A DNA stretch of 32,472 nucleotides from Nitrospirota bacterium (GCA_021811105.1 JAJZPM010000045.1:1-32472), one strand, 5' to 3'; shown: positions 9,585 to 18,520, counted from the stretch's first letter. Numbers and translations: made by a program. The notes: generated by a model not told the origin, from the letters alone.

Positions 9585-10676
9585 CTACCTCCCGCGTCCA
9601 GAGGGAGCGCTTGTCAACCTCTGGAGCATTGTTATTAACTCTTCGGGCACCGGCGACCTGCCAATGGCATCCTCATAGGAAAGATGCCCCTTCGAATACA
9701 GTTCGATCAGCGACTGGTTCATCGTCTGCATGCCGAATTTTGCCTGTCCGGTCTGCATCATCGAGTAGATCTGATGTATCTTGTCTTCCCTTATTAGGTT
9801 CCTGATTGCCGGATTCGGGACGAGCAACTCTATCGCAAGCACTCTCCCCTTGCCGTTTTTTTTGGGGATTAGCTGCTGGGCGAGTATCCCCTCGAGCACA
9901 AAAGAGAGCTGCACCCTTATCTGTTCCTGCTGGTGTGGGGGGAACACATCGATGACGCGGTTTATCGTCTGTACCGCCGAGTTGGTATGAAGTGTAGCGA
10001 GGGTCAAATGTCCGGTTTCAGCGACGGTGAGAGCGGCCTCGATAGTCTCAAGGTCCCTCATCTCCCCGATAAGTACGACATCGGGGTCTTGCCGCAGCAC
10101 GTATCTTAACGCCGCTTTAAAAGAGGAGGTATCGGCGTTTACCTCCCGCTGATTGATGAGGCATTTCTTGTGGCTATGAAGGTACTCGATAGGATCTTCG
10201 ACCGTGATGATATGATCGTATCGTTCGGAATTTATCCTGTCGACCATGGCCGCAAGCGTCGTGGATTTGCCGCTCCCCGTTGCGCCGGTGACAAGTATGA
10301 GCCCCCTTGGCTTCTTTACGAGCTCATTGACTATTTCGGGCAGCCCAAGGTCCTGGAAGGTCCTGATCTCAAAGGGGATTGTCCTGAAGGCCCCCGCGAC
10401 CGCACCCCTTTGCATGAAAATATTGCCTCTGAATCTGCTCAGTCCTTTCACGCCGAAGGAGAGATCGAGTTCGTTGTTCTCCTCAAATTTATGCTTCTGG
10501 CTGTCTGTCAGGATACTATAGCAGATCCCCTTGGTCTCCGCAGGACTGAGAGCGGGAAGGTCAAGGGGGGCCAGTTTTCCGTCGATCCTCAGTCTTGGCG
10601 GGCTGCCGGTGGTGATATGCAAATCGGAAGCCCCTCTCTCGATCATTGTTTTCAACAGGTCATAGATGCTCGCCAT
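9585..10676 (-). CDS. pilT: Type IV pilus retraction ATPase
   Basis: PilT is a hexameric cytoplasmic ATPase that powers pilus retraction and twitching. The PAS-like N-terminal domain starts with MASIYDLLKTMIERGASDLHI, typical of PilT. Walker A is GATGSGKST, followed by the Asp box (ITVEDPIEY), Walker B (DVVLIGEMRD) and His box (GHLTLATLHTNSA). The C-terminal region includes the AIRNLIRE segment, which matches the AIxxLIRE motif needed for retraction in characterised PilT proteins. Its 363 residues are normal for the family. It follows pilB by 12 bp and precedes pilC by 3 bp. Confidence 0.95.
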   Translation of the reverse strand: MASIYDLLKTMIERGASDLHITTGSPPRLRIDGKLAPLDLPALSPAETKGICYSILTDSQKHKFEENNELDLSFGVKGLSRFRGNIFMQRGAVAGAFRTIPFEIRTFQDLGLPEIVNELVKKPRGLILVTGATGSGKSTTLAAMVDRINSERYDHIITVEDPIEYLHSHKKCLINQREVNADTSSFKAALRYVLRQDPDVVLIGEMRDLETIEAALTVAETGHLTLATLHTNSAVQTINRVIDVFPPHQQEQIRVQLSFVLEGILAQQLIPKKNGKGRVLAIELLVPNPAIRNLIREDKIHQIYSMMQTGQAKFGMQTMNQSLIELYSKGHLSYEDAIGRSPVPEELITMLQRLTSAPSGRGR

Positions 10677-10688
10677 TCATGTCTCCTT

Positions 10689-12512
10689 TTAATCACCGAA
10701 GGTCACACGCATAACCTCTTCGATGGTCGTGACCCCTTCGGCAACCTTCGTCAATCCGCTCATTCTCAGGGTCTTCATCCCTAGGCGGATTGCCGCCTTC
10801 TTGATCTCGGCGGTTGAGGCCCCTTCAAGTATCAGTTCCTTCAGTTCGTCTCTTATCGGCATGACTTCATAAAGGGCCACTCTCCCCTTGTATCCGGTCC
10901 CGTTACAAGTCGGGCATCCCTTGCCCCTGTAACACCTTATGGACTTCGACTCTTCCTCGGTGAAGCCGACTTTGAGAAGCGCCGACGGAGGAATTTTCTC
11001 TTCCTCCCTGCACTGTGCGCATATTCTACGCGCGAGGCGTTGGGCGAGAATCAGGATCACGGCAGAGGATACCAGAAAGGGTTCGATGCCCATGTTCAAA
11101 AGCCTGCTTATCGTGCCCGGGGCGTCGTTCGTATGCAGTGTGCTCAGCACGAGATGTCCGGTGAGCGCGGCCTTGACGCCGATTTCAGCGGTCTCGAAGT
11201 CACGGATCTCCCCGACCATGATGATGTCGGGGTCCTGCCTGAGAAAAGACCGCAGGGCCGCGGCGAAGGTCAGGCCTATCTCCTCTTTTACCTGTACCTG
11301 GTTGATGCCCATAAAATTGAATTCGACCGGATCTTCGGCGGTCATGATGTTGGTGTCGGCTTTATTGAGGTAGTTCAACGCCGAATACAGCGTCGTGGTC
11401 TTTCCGCTTCCGGTAGGTCCGGTCACCAAAAGCATGCCGTAGGGCTTGTTCAGAGCATCCATGACGTCGTCGAGCGCTGCCTGCTCAAAGCCTAATTTGG
11501 TGAGGTCCACCTGGAGGTTCCCTTTATCGAGAAGCCTCAATACGGTCTTTTCGCCGAAAAGACAGGGCAGCACCGAGACACGGAAATCGATATCGCGTTT
11601 TTTGCCGAGCTTCAACTTGATTCTTCCGTCCTGGGGAAGCCTCCGTTCGGCGATGTCGAGTTTTGACATTATTTTGATCCTCGACGTTAGCGCCGCCTTG
11701 ATCTTGGTCGGCAGGTTCATCACGGTATACATGACGCCGTCGACCCGGTACCTGACCCTGAGTGAGTTCTCATAAGGTTCCACATGAATATCGCTGGCCC
11801 CCGACTTGATCGCGTTCACGAATATGCCGTTCACGAGCTTTACGATCGGCGCCTCGACTTCCTTTACGACTTCGGAGTCGTCCTTTTCTTCAAGGACGTC
11901 GACGTTGTCGAGGGCGCTCCCCACGATCTTGTCGAACTCGTCGACATTTACGCTGGGCCCCTCGTCATAGGAAGTACTCTCGAAGCCTCCGTCCGACATG
12001 TCATCATCGCCCAGGGTGTAGTCTTTTGCCTGAATACTCATTGTGGGGGCCGACGACTGGCCCGGTGTGGCCAACATGTTCTCGCCCTTGCCCAGATAGC
12101 AGCCTGTGATCGAACTGATGATCGCGGTCTCACTGGAGACCACAACCTCAACATTATAGCCGGTCATGAATTTCACATCATCGATCGCAAAGACATTGGA
12201 GGGATCAGCCATAGCAATCGTGAGTGTCGCGCCGACCCTCGCGACCGGCATGATAAGATATTTTTTTGCCATATCCGCCGGTATGAGTTTCAAGACGGAG
12301 GGGTCGATTTTATAGTCCGAAAGGTTGATGGCGGGGACTCCGTATTGCTTGCTGAGAAAAGCGACCAGTTTATCTTCGGTGATGAACCCCATCTTAACAA
12401 GATTCGTGCCGAGTCTCCCCCCTTCTTTCTTCTGGATGCTCAACGCTTGCTTCAGCTGGTCTTCGGAGATAATACTCGAGGCTATCAGTAACTGTCCCAG
12501 TTTTACCGCCAT
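10689..12512 (-). CDS. pilB: Type IV pilus assembly ATPase
   Basis: PilB drives pilus extension. The N-terminal ~140 residues form an MshEN/GSPII_E N-terminal domain (LGQLLIASSIISEDQLKQAL). In some relatives this domain binds cyclic-di-GMP. The ATPase core has Walker A GPTGSGKTT, Asp box (AEDPVEF), Walker B (DIIMVGEIRD) and His box (GHLVLSTLHTNDAP). A four-cysteine zinc site follows (CAQC and, later, CPTC), typical of PilB/GspE. At 607 residues it is slightly long because of an acidic linker (about residues 150-205) between the N-terminal and ATPase domains. It is first in the minus-strand pil run, so the promoter should lie in 12513-12720, a divergent intergenic region. Confidence 0.95.
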   Translation of the reverse strand: MAVKLGQLLIASSIISEDQLKQALSIQKKEGGRLGTNLVKMGFITEDKLVAFLSKQYGVPAINLSDYKIDPSVLKLIPADMAKKYLIMPVARVGATLTIAMADPSNVFAIDDVKFMTGYNVEVVVSSETAIISSITGCYLGKGENMLATPGQSSAPTMSIQAKDYTLGDDDMSDGGFESTSYDEGPSVNVDEFDKIVGSALDNVDVLEEKDDSEVVKEVEAPIVKLVNGIFVNAIKSGASDIHVEPYENSLRVRYRVDGVMYTVMNLPTKIKAALTSRIKIMSKLDIAERRLPQDGRIKLKLGKKRDIDFRVSVLPCLFGEKTVLRLLDKGNLQVDLTKLGFEQAALDDVMDALNKPYGMLLVTGPTGSGKTTTLYSALNYLNKADTNIMTAEDPVEFNFMGINQVQVKEEIGLTFAAALRSFLRQDPDIIMVGEIRDFETAEIGVKAALTGHLVLSTLHTNDAPGTISRLLNMGIEPFLVSSAVILILAQRLARRICAQCREEEKIPPSALLKVGFTEEESKSIRCYRGKGCPTCNGTGYKGRVALYEVMPIRDELKELILEGASTAEIKKAAIRLGMKTLRMSGLTKVAEGVTTIEEVMRVTFGD

Positions 12513-12721
12513 ATGACTAAAATATATGAAATTCCAATTATTGTCAATAAATCCAAAACCGGGAAAAGTCGTTGATATTTCTGTAGATATTCAGTCCCCG
12601 ATTATTTTATATTAGAAAAAGAATGCCATGATTGATGAGAGACCCCGGAAGATATCCGAAATAGGAAAATCTCTTAAAAATAAAAAAGTTGCCGGCAATA
12701 ATGTTTAATACCAGTAAAAAA

Positions 12722-13129
12722 ATGCCTTCATCCATTGATCTCGAGCGGGCCGAGCGGCTCAGGGAGGTATTGGGCGCCCTTTTTGAGGTGAACAAGAGGG
12801 TGCCGGTGATCGTTGAGGGCAAAAAGGATGCGCTGGCACTGCAGAAGCTGGGGCTTGTCGGGGAAGTGGTCCTCCTTCACCGCGGTCAGGGACTCTATGA
12901 GTTTTGCGAAGATATAGCCGAAAAGTTCCCGAAGGTGGTTCTCCTGCTCGATTGGGATGAAAAAGGCGAGAAATTATATAGTTCGCTGGCCGGGAACCTC
13001 AGCGGACATTGGGAGGAGTTCTCGGCATTCAGGGGCATTATCAAGGTCCTGTGTCAGAAAGACATTAAGGATATCGAGGGGATACCAAAACTGCTGGGCC
13101 GGCTTGAGGGTGATGAATACCCTCGGTAA
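12722..13129 (+). CDS. Small TOPRIM-domain protein
   Basis: This protein of ~135 residues consists of little more than a TOPRIM fold. The first motif, VIVEGKKDALAL, supplies the catalytic Glu, and LLDWDEKG supplies the DxD metal-binding pair. TOPRIM domains act in primases, topoisomerases, OLD nucleases and RNase M5, which makes a nucleic-acid function likely but not specific. Stand-alone TOPRIM proteins of this size occur in bacteria and archaea; RNase M5 is larger and differs outside the fold. The start is uncertain: ATGs at 12701 and 12722 are both possible and neither has a strong Shine-Dalgarno site. It overlaps yraN by 17 bp and is probably co-transcribed with it. Confidence 0.75.
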   Translation: MPSSIDLERAERLREVLGALFEVNKRVPVIVEGKKDALALQKLGLVGEVVLLHRGQGLYEFCEDIAEKFPKVVLLLDWDEKGEKLYSSLAGNLSGHWEEFSAFRGIIKVLCQKDIKDIEGIPKLLGRLEGDEYPR

Positions 13130-13460
13130 AGAAGGGGAGGAGTTGGCTCTGCGCTTCTTGAAAAAGCAGGGATACCGGATTGTCGGCAAGAACTACCGGA
13201 CCCCGTTTGGAGAGATCGATATTATTGCGGACGACGGAGGGGTGCTCGTATTTGTTGAGGTCAAGACGAGAAGCGGCGATGCCTTCGGGTCTCCGTTTGA
13301 GGCAGTCGACCGGAAGAAAAGGGACAAGATCAGAAAGGTGGCCCTATGTTATATGAAGAGGATCAGGAAAGAACCGGCCGCGAGATTCGATGTCCTGAGT
13401 ATCGATGTCGACGGCGGGCAGAAGAAGATAGATCATATCAAGGACGCCTTCGAAGTCTGA
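13113..13460 (+). CDS. yraN: YraN/UPF0102 family nuclease-fold protein
   Basis: The 115-residue product is a typical UPF0102 protein. It begins with GKEGEELALRFLKKQGYRI, then has the restriction-endonuclease-like active-site pattern FGEIDII..DGGVLVFVEVKTR, matching the D...ExK signature. The family role is unsettled; a link to Holliday junctions or DNA uptake has been suggested by fold and neighbourhood. The start at 13113 has a GAGGG Shine-Dalgarno just upstream and overlaps the end of the TOPRIM gene, which argues for translational coupling. A longer open frame upstream is only the shadow of that gene. This is the last core protein gene before the island. Confidence 0.9.
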   Translation: MNTLGKEGEELALRFLKKQGYRIVGKNYRTPFGEIDIIADDGGVLVFVEVKTRSGDAFGSPFEAVDRKKRDKIRKVALCYMKRIRKEPAARFDVLSIDVDGGQKKIDHIKDAFEV

Positions 13461-13465
13461 ATCTG

Positions 13466-13495
13466 TTGACATTGTTTTTTTATTGATGCTATTCT
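13466..13495 (+). promoter_or_regulatory. Sigma-70-type promoter for tRNA-Ala
   Basis: A consensus -35 box TTGACA (13466-13471) and a -10-like TATTCT (13490-13495) are separated by 18 bp. The tRNA begins 15 bp further on, a normal distance for a short 5' leader. A T-rich spacer is visible. Confidence 0.65.
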
Positions 13496-13510
13496 CAAGT
13501 TTATTGGCGT

Positions 13511-13586
<76 letters not shown>

Positions 13587-13600
13587 TATTTTTCAAGGAC

Positions 13601-14695
13601 TTATACGCTTGCAACTTTCTCTTCACCCGGCACTGTAGCCAAATTGTAGCCACTCATGCTTCGATCATAGATTTCCACCGCCTTGACCTTGTGACTGGGG
13701 GCGAGGTGTGCATACCTTAGAGTCATCTTAACATCGGCATGACCCAAAAGCTCTTTCACTGTTACCAGGTCTATACCGGCCATGACTAAGTGAGACGCGA
13801 AGGTATGGCGAAGGTCGTGAAAATGGAAGTCCTGAATTTTGGCCCTTCGCAGTGCCGTCGCAAAACTCTTCTTAACTTCCTGATACGGCTTGCCGCTTGC
13901 CGGATCGAAAAAAACATGCTGCACATCCAGCCTTCTCGGCAAACTCTGCAGGGTAGCTCTAAGGGTCGAGTTAATCGGGATTTCCCGTCTCTCACCGTTC
14001 TTTGTATGCGAGAGCAGAATGAAACCATGTTTGAGGTCAACATGAGCGTCCCACCTTAACCCCAAAATTTCCTGCCTTCTCATGCCTGTGTTAAGAGCGG
14101 TGATTACGATAGGTCTTAAATGAGGATCACAAGCTGCAATCAATTCCGAGCACTCTTCCTTGGAAAGATACCGGAGGCGTTTGTTGTTCTCCTTGAGCAT
14201 TTTTACTTTCGGGATATTGGCCCTGTCGATCATTTTCCAGTCAGCAGCCTTCGTAAACATGTGGGCAATAACAGCAATAAAGCGGTTGATGGTGGCCGGT
14301 TTGTTCGGAATATTATGAAGTTTACCTTCTACAATTTTTTGCTGTTTTCCCCGTTTCAGTTTTTCTGACTGCAATTTCTCAAGCTCACGCACGCCTATCA
14401 TCGACAAGCTGTAATCCCTAAAACGCTCTTTGAGTTGACTGATTATATAGATCTTGAATTTGGATCTATATCTGCCTTGCATCCAATTTTCATACTCTTC
14501 AGCCAATTCCAGAAAAGGGGGATCGTCTTTTGTCTCCTGTTCCTTGAACCATCTGCCCTCGATGATGTCTGTCTTAGCCTTGGAGTAAATGTTTTCTGCC
14601 AGTCTTTTATTGGCAGTTCCTGTTGACCGCTGTATGCGGCCTTCGCTTGTACGAATTCTGAACCAGTAGATCTTACCTCTCAGGTAAAGCCCCAT
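13601..14695 (-). CDS. int: Tyrosine recombinase (island integrase)
   Basis: This 364-residue integrase would catalyse site-specific insertion and excision of the island at the neighbouring tRNA-Ala. The N-terminal part (MGLYLRGKIYWFRI...) is an AP2/Arm-like DNA-binding region, followed by a SAM-like core-binding domain. The catalytic domain shows the first Arg in NTGMRRQEILGLRW, then HDLRHTFASH (His and second Arg), LLGHADVKMTLRYAHL (third His and nucleophilic Tyr). The ATG at 14695 is chosen because AAAGGAGG lies 8 nt upstream; an earlier in-frame start would overlap the excisionase gene. It follows that gene by 1 nt and appears complete. Confidence 0.93.
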   Translation of the reverse strand: MGLYLRGKIYWFRIRTSEGRIQRSTGTANKRLAENIYSKAKTDIIEGRWFKEQETKDDPPFLELAEEYENWMQGRYRSKFKIYIISQLKERFRDYSLSMIGVRELEKLQSEKLKRGKQQKIVEGKLHNIPNKPATINRFIAVIAHMFTKAADWKMIDRANIPKVKMLKENNKRLRYLSKEECSELIAACDPHLRPIVITALNTGMRRQEILGLRWDAHVDLKHGFILLSHTKNGERREIPINSTLRATLQSLPRRLDVQHVFFDPASGKPYQEVKKSFATALRRAKIQDFHFHDLRHTFASHLVMAGIDLVTVKELLGHADVKMTLRYAHLAPSHKVKAVEIYDRSMSGYNLATVPGEEKVASV

Positions 14696-14696
14696 T

Positions 14697-14927
14697 TTAT
14701 TTGCCTCCTTTCCTGGGGCTACTGGTAACGGTTTTGGCAAATGAATTATAACCCGATGTGGCGGACCTGTGGCAAGCCCCGATCCACCCTAACATTTCAT
14801 CCAGGTCAAACCTCAGCAAACCATTGACCTTGTAATGGGGAATTAGTCCCTCTTCTGCCCATTGGTAGACTGTTTTCGGGCTCGCGCCAATGATTTGTGC
14901 AACCTCCTTTGCAGTCATTAGCTTCAT
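14697..14927 (-). CDS. Excisionase-like helix-turn-helix protein (MerR/AlpA type)
   Basis: The 76-residue protein opens with MTAKEVAQIIGASPKTVYQWAEEGLIPHYKVNGLLRFDLDEMLGWI, the standard winged helix of the excisionase/HTH_17 family. The last ~25 residues are polar and basic. Directly upstream of and nearly touching the integrase gene, it most likely sets the direction of recombination by bending att DNA, or represses the operon. Its stop codon is 1 nt from the int start, so the two should be translated from one message. It lies 9 bp downstream of parB. Confidence 0.85.
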   Translation of the reverse strand: MKLMTAKEVAQIIGASPKTVYQWAEEGLIPHYKVNGLLRFDLDEMLGWIGACHRSATSGYNSFAKTVTSSPRKGGK

Positions 14928-14936
14928 ACCCTGTTA

Positions 14937-15866
14937 TTATCCGGCAGCTTCTCGTTCCGATTGTTCGATCCTCTCCAGAAAGCCCGCGAACTCTCTCTGA
15001 AGTCTCTCCCTGTCCCCGGCCTGGATCCTTGAGCCCTTTTCGTATCTCATCAGCAAGGAGATGTGACGTTCGGTCTCTCTGAGCGCGCTGTGAACGGGTT
15101 GGTGTTGGGCATCAAGGCTGGGCTTGCTGCCGGGTGGCCTGCGGAAGCTCTTCAGTGCGCGTTTTATCCCTTCCTCATTCACCGCTTCGACAAAGTCCCT
15201 GAGTTCCTCTTGCCCGAGGCGCCGGCCTATCTCCGCAAGGGCTTCTGCGTCCCGGAAATCAATCAGGTCGGCATTCCTTTGAAAAAGCGACAACAGCGTC
15301 CTGGATGATGTCATGACGCTCTCGATCCTGACGTATCTTTCTACACTCCGCCGCGACAGCCCTAAGGCCTCGGCCGTCGCTGATGTGTCGCCGATCTCAC
15401 GTTGCAGCGATCCTATGGACAGAGTCTTTTCTACAACATTGAGTTCCTCCCGCTGCATGTTCTCAATAAGGGTGAGGAGCTTCATCTCCCTATCGTCCAC
15501 TTCCCTTATCATGGCGGGGACCTCTGTCAACCCTGCCAGCTTTGCCGCTCTCAGTCTCCGCTCCCCGGCAACGACCTCATATTTGTAACCCGGAGAATGA
15601 CCGGCGGCTTTCCTCAAGGCGATCGGATGGAGCATGCCCCGTCCCTTCAGGGACTCGGAGAGGGTCCATATCTTTTCCTCGTCGAAGCGTTTCCTGGACT
15701 GAAACGGGTTCGGCGCTATGTCGTCAACCGGGATCTGCGCCACCTCCTGACTAACCCCGGCAGACAGGTCCTCCTCCTCGGGAACCTCTCCCTGAGCGCT
15801 CCCCAGAATTGTCTGAAGGGCTTCTTCCCCCCTCTTCGAAAATAGATCCCTGATTCCTTTTCCCAT
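14937..15866 (-). CDS. parB: ParB/Spo0J-family partition protein
   Basis: The 309-residue protein has an N-terminal ParB/sulfiredoxin domain (about residues 40-135). It shows the CTP-site motifs PNPFQSRKRFDEEKI (box I-like), GERRLRAAKLAGLTEVPA (the GERRxRA motif) and LIENMQREELNVVE (the ENxQR motif). A central HTH follows (about 145-175, ATAEALGLSRRSVERYVRI). The C-terminal part is helical and probably dimerises. No parA gene is adjacent, which is common for island-encoded ParB-like proteins that act as regulators or stabilisers. GGAGG sits 6 nt upstream of ATG 15866. It heads a parB-xis-int minus-strand group. Confidence 0.9.
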   Translation of the reverse strand: MGKGIRDLFSKRGEEALQTILGSAQGEVPEEEDLSAGVSQEVAQIPVDDIAPNPFQSRKRFDEEKIWTLSESLKGRGMLHPIALRKAAGHSPGYKYEVVAGERRLRAAKLAGLTEVPAMIREVDDREMKLLTLIENMQREELNVVEKTLSIGSLQREIGDTSATAEALGLSRRSVERYVRIESVMTSSRTLLSLFQRNADLIDFRDAEALAEIGRRLGQEELRDFVEAVNEEGIKRALKSFRRPPGSKPSLDAQHQPVHSALRETERHISLLMRYEKGSRIQAGDRERLQREFAGFLERIEQSEREAAG

Positions 15867-16262
15867 TGGAAACCTCCTTCGGGTTTTCAGTACCCTAAAG
15901 GGATATTAACGGCGAGGGGACTTCCTCTGAATCGACACGGTGTCGCTCCGCAAATCCACTATCGTTTGATTCGGGACCCCTCAGGCAGCCCCTCAGGAGA
16001 CCACTAAGGTGGGCACGAGCAGGAATCCTGTAAATTTAGTGTTATTTCCAAGTACTTATAGGTCTCAGACCAAGCCGAGCTCTATCCTTTTTTGGCCATC
16101 CCCTACCCGCGTTGAACCTTTCATCATCGAAGTACTGTCATTGCCTTTATTGCCACCTTCTTTGTCCTGCATTTCGCACAACCTCTCTTTGGTCTTCTCA
16201 GGTCTCACGCTCTTTGGTACTCTCTGTCCTGGCCCATTCAAGGCCTCTCGATAATATTAGGT
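15867..16262. other. Divergent intergenic region between parB and the replication-relaxation gene
   Basis: About 400 bp without a credible gene; an 81-codon plus-strand frame is rich in Pro/Ser/Leu and looks random. It should contain the divergent promoters for parB-xis-int and for the rightward genes. It holds the palindrome CGACACGGTGTCG (listed separately) and a short tandem of CCCCTCAGG (around 15978-16000). This would be a reasonable place for a centromere-like or replication site, but no iteron series is apparent. Confidence 0.4.
15933..15945. promoter_or_regulatory. Palindrome CGACAC-G-GTGTCG, candidate ParB/regulator site (copy 1)
   Basis: A perfect 6-1-6 inverted repeat lies 67 bp upstream of the parB start. 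The same arms recur at 17018-17030. It does not resemble the chromosomal parS consensus, so if ParB binds it the specificity is private to this island. Confidence 0.4.
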
Positions 16263-17036
16263 ATGGTGAATCTGACCCGCAGAGATATCGACCTCTTCAA
16301 GGTCCTTGCCCTTGGTGTCGCGAATTTTAAAATGATCCTTGGTCTCCTGAACCATGCTTTCAATTATGGTATGAGCGAAACTGCGCTCCTCAGGCGACTG
16401 TCGATTCTCCACCGTGCCGGCTACATAGCTACCCGCAGAGAACCCTATCGAAAACGGCACGGTCATTTTACGATCTATGCTTTGACAAAGTTGGCTGTGC
16501 AGGCCCTTGCGGAACTAAACTATCCCAATGAGAGTGTCCGCATGGATTTGCCGGCAACCTATTTCGTCAGGCATGAACTGAACGTTACTTCGGTCCTCCA
16601 CAGGATTCACCGGGAAAGCTCTCAAGGCTTTTACAGGTACAGGTTCCTTGACTCGTCCGTCTTGAAACAGTACCGCAAAAAAGAGTCACGGGACCCCATC
16701 CCCGACCTGCGAGTAAGCCTGTATTTCAAGAAGAACTCGACTATCGAGATGAACATCGAGGTTGATCTTGGCACGGTCTTGATTCCCAGGATGGCCCGGC
16801 GTATTGCAGATCAGGCCAACACGTCGGACTTCATACTGATTATGTGTAACAGTGATGCCCGGCTTCAGAGCATATATGAAGCCTGTTCAAGCTTTACCAA
16901 AGACAACGTATTGTTGGCACTGCTGCGCGATTTTCTGAAGGGTGGCTTCCGGCATACCGGTCTCCGGACAATACAGGATGAGACGGTGCGTCTGAAACTC
17001 GATGATGAAGAACCTTGCGACACTGTGTCGGAGTGA
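16263..17036 (+). CDS. Replication-relaxation family protein
   Basis: The 257-residue protein begins with a winged-helix-like segment. RRDIDLFKVLALGVANFKMI is followed by SETALLRRLSILHRAGYIATRREPYRKRHGHFTIYALT, the usual start of the Replic_Relax family of plasmids and conjugative elements. The central and C-terminal parts (VRHELNVTSVLHRIHR, PDLRVSLYF, EMNIEVDLGT) match the nuclease-like half seen in this family, with Asp and Glu residues on predicted strands. Its exact action is not established; a role in element replication or relaxation is inferred from family membership. The ATG at 16263 has only a weak ribosome site. A 93-bp gap separates it from the next gene. Confidence 0.7.
   Translation: MVNLTRRDIDLFKVLALGVANFKMILGLLNHAFNYGMSETALLRRLSILHRAGYIATRREPYRKRHGHFTIYALTKLAVQALAELNYPNESVRMDLPATYFVRHELNVTSVLHRIHRESSQGFYRYRFLDSSVLKQYRKKESRDPIPDLRVSLYFKKNSTIEMNIEVDLGTVLIPRMARRIADQANTSDFILIMCNSDARLQSIYEACSSFTKDNVLLALLRDFLKGGFRHTGLRTIQDETVRLKLDDEEPCDTVSE
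17018..17030. promoter_or_regulatory. Palindrome CGACAC-T-GTGTCG (copy 2)
   Basis: The same arms as at 15933-15945 occur within the last codons of the replication-relaxation gene, about 100 bp upstream of the next start codon. Exact 12-base arm identity at two sites in the same module makes coincidence unlikely. Confidence 0.4.
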
Positions 17037-17129
17037 GGTCAGAACACCATCCGGAGATCGGGTCCTTCCCTGGACCTAAAAGTAATATTTATTTGAGGCC
17101 ATGGCGGGAAACATTTACGGAGGTTCGGT

Positions 17130-18407
17130 GTGGATGACGCCTTTAGACTCCTGAGCATGAATGGATCAGTGATGGAGAGGGTGTCGGCTGAATGCATCTC
17201 AAGCTCAGCCGCTGCCCGCGAACTGGGGCCCCTGGTAGACGAACATGTGAAGCCGGTGACGTGGGTCAACAGCGCTTTACGCAGAGGAAGGATTCCTGTC
17301 AGACAGCATTTCAGGCATGTCGGAACAATGAAGTTTGAAAGACACCTGGCAGGTAAAATCTGTGAAGAAATTCGCTTAAGAAATAGCCTCGGCGAAGGTC
17401 CGGTACACAGAAAAACAAAGACTATGCTGTATCATGCCCTCACAGGGTGTATTCATCATAGCGTAAAGATTCCCTGGGTCTCGAGTAATAGAGTAGCCAC
17501 ATCGTTCCGACTCTCGGGCGATCTGTTGAGTGAAGTGGTGGAAGCACGAGTAGAAGAAGAAATAAAGACGCCTCTTGGAATTAACTTTAGAGCAGACATT
17601 GCGCTGTTTGGCAAGGTCATTAGAAAGAGGAACCTCTTGCTGGGGATAATAGAGCTGGAACACCATCACCGTTTTGACTATATGAAATGTCTGGTCTATA
17701 GACAACTCGGAGTCCCCGTCATCTCAGTTGATCTTTCCGGCTTAACAGAAGCTGAAATCACGGAAGACTGGACAATGCGGACCCTTGAAGGCATGTCAAT
17801 TACGCCCGGGGATCGGGACCGCAAGACACATATACTCCTGCCGTACTCCCTGTATCCTATATTTGCGGACATTCCGTATCCCATGAGACAAGACACGCAC
17901 GAATTCATCATTTTCGTGCGCGACGATGATTTCGAGCTCCTTTTGAGGCACCTCGATGACCTGAAGAGATGTCTTTCCCTTAACGACAAGAAGGTACTTG
18001 TCAGACCTTATAATCGGATGATGCGAGAGGATGAAGCGATGGAAAAGACTCTCGGCTCAGTCGGTGTTTTGGCGGGACCCAGCTGGAGAAATTATAACGA
18101 GAGGCGTTTCATCCGGGTCATCTGCGCGGTGCCGCGGGATAAAAGAGGCAGAAGCTATATTTTCCATGTCGTTATGGCTTCGCTTCTCAATGCTTATTAC
18201 GACGTTCTCATCGGCTACAGATTCAACAGGGAACTACAAGTCGATCGTTCCTCAGGACTGCCTGTTTGGTGTAAGAGGGAAGAGGGCACACTGACACCCG
18301 TGCACCCGGTTCATCTTGCGGAGCCTCTTAGACCGTTGCTAGGACGCATCGCCAGACTTTCATTGGATCAATTTCCGAAGAGAGACCGCCTTAAGTGTGC
18401 GACATGA
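17130..18407 (+). CDS. Unrecognised 425-aa protein with a nuclease-like core
   Basis: I do not recognise this family. Translation starts at GTG 17130 with GGAGG 5-6 nt upstream. Residues ~150-205 look like a restriction-endonuclease-type core: FRADIALF (Asp156), then LLGIIELEHHHRFDYMK (Glu175, Glu177), then QLGVPVISVDLSG. This layout recalls CoiA- or DUF559-like nucleases, but the usual ExK is ExE here, so catalysis is uncertain. The C-terminal ~200 residues are mixed alpha/beta with no cysteine motif or membrane segment. Sitting directly behind the replication-relaxation gene and in the same direction, it probably belongs to the mobility or maintenance module of the island. Confidence 0.6.
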   Translation: MDDAFRLLSMNGSVMERVSAECISSSAAARELGPLVDEHVKPVTWVNSALRRGRIPVRQHFRHVGTMKFERHLAGKICEEIRLRNSLGEGPVHRKTKTMLYHALTGCIHHSVKIPWVSSNRVATSFRLSGDLLSEVVEARVEEEIKTPLGINFRADIALFGKVIRKRNLLLGIIELEHHHRFDYMKCLVYRQLGVPVISVDLSGLTEAEITEDWTMRTLEGMSITPGDRDRKTHILLPYSLYPIFADIPYPMRQDTHEFIIFVRDDDFELLLRHLDDLKRCLSLNDKKVLVRPYNRMMREDEAMEKTLGSVGVLAGPSWRNYNERRFIRVICAVPRDKRGRSYIFHVVMASLLNAYYDVLIGYRFNRELQVDRSSGLPVWCKREEGTLTPVHPVHLAEPLRPLLGRIARLSLDQFPKRDRLKCAT

Positions 18408-18520
18408 CAACAGATTTGTGGACAAAGACCGCAATCGTCCCTGGTTGAGTCTGGGTGCGGGAGATAACGGAGTTCACCATAATGAAATGTTAGAAAGAAA
18501 CCTGGATCGGGAGGAGGGGA

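Noticed and set aside
12957-13112. N-terminal extension of yraN
   Set aside because: The extra codons lie inside the TOPRIM gene in another frame; ATG 13113 has a good Shine-Dalgarno site and starts the conserved YraN sequence.
16009-16254. 81-codon plus-strand frame upstream of the replication-relaxation gene
   Set aside because: It is Pro/Ser/Leu-rich and low in charged residues, with no ribosome site, so it looks like random intergenic sequence.
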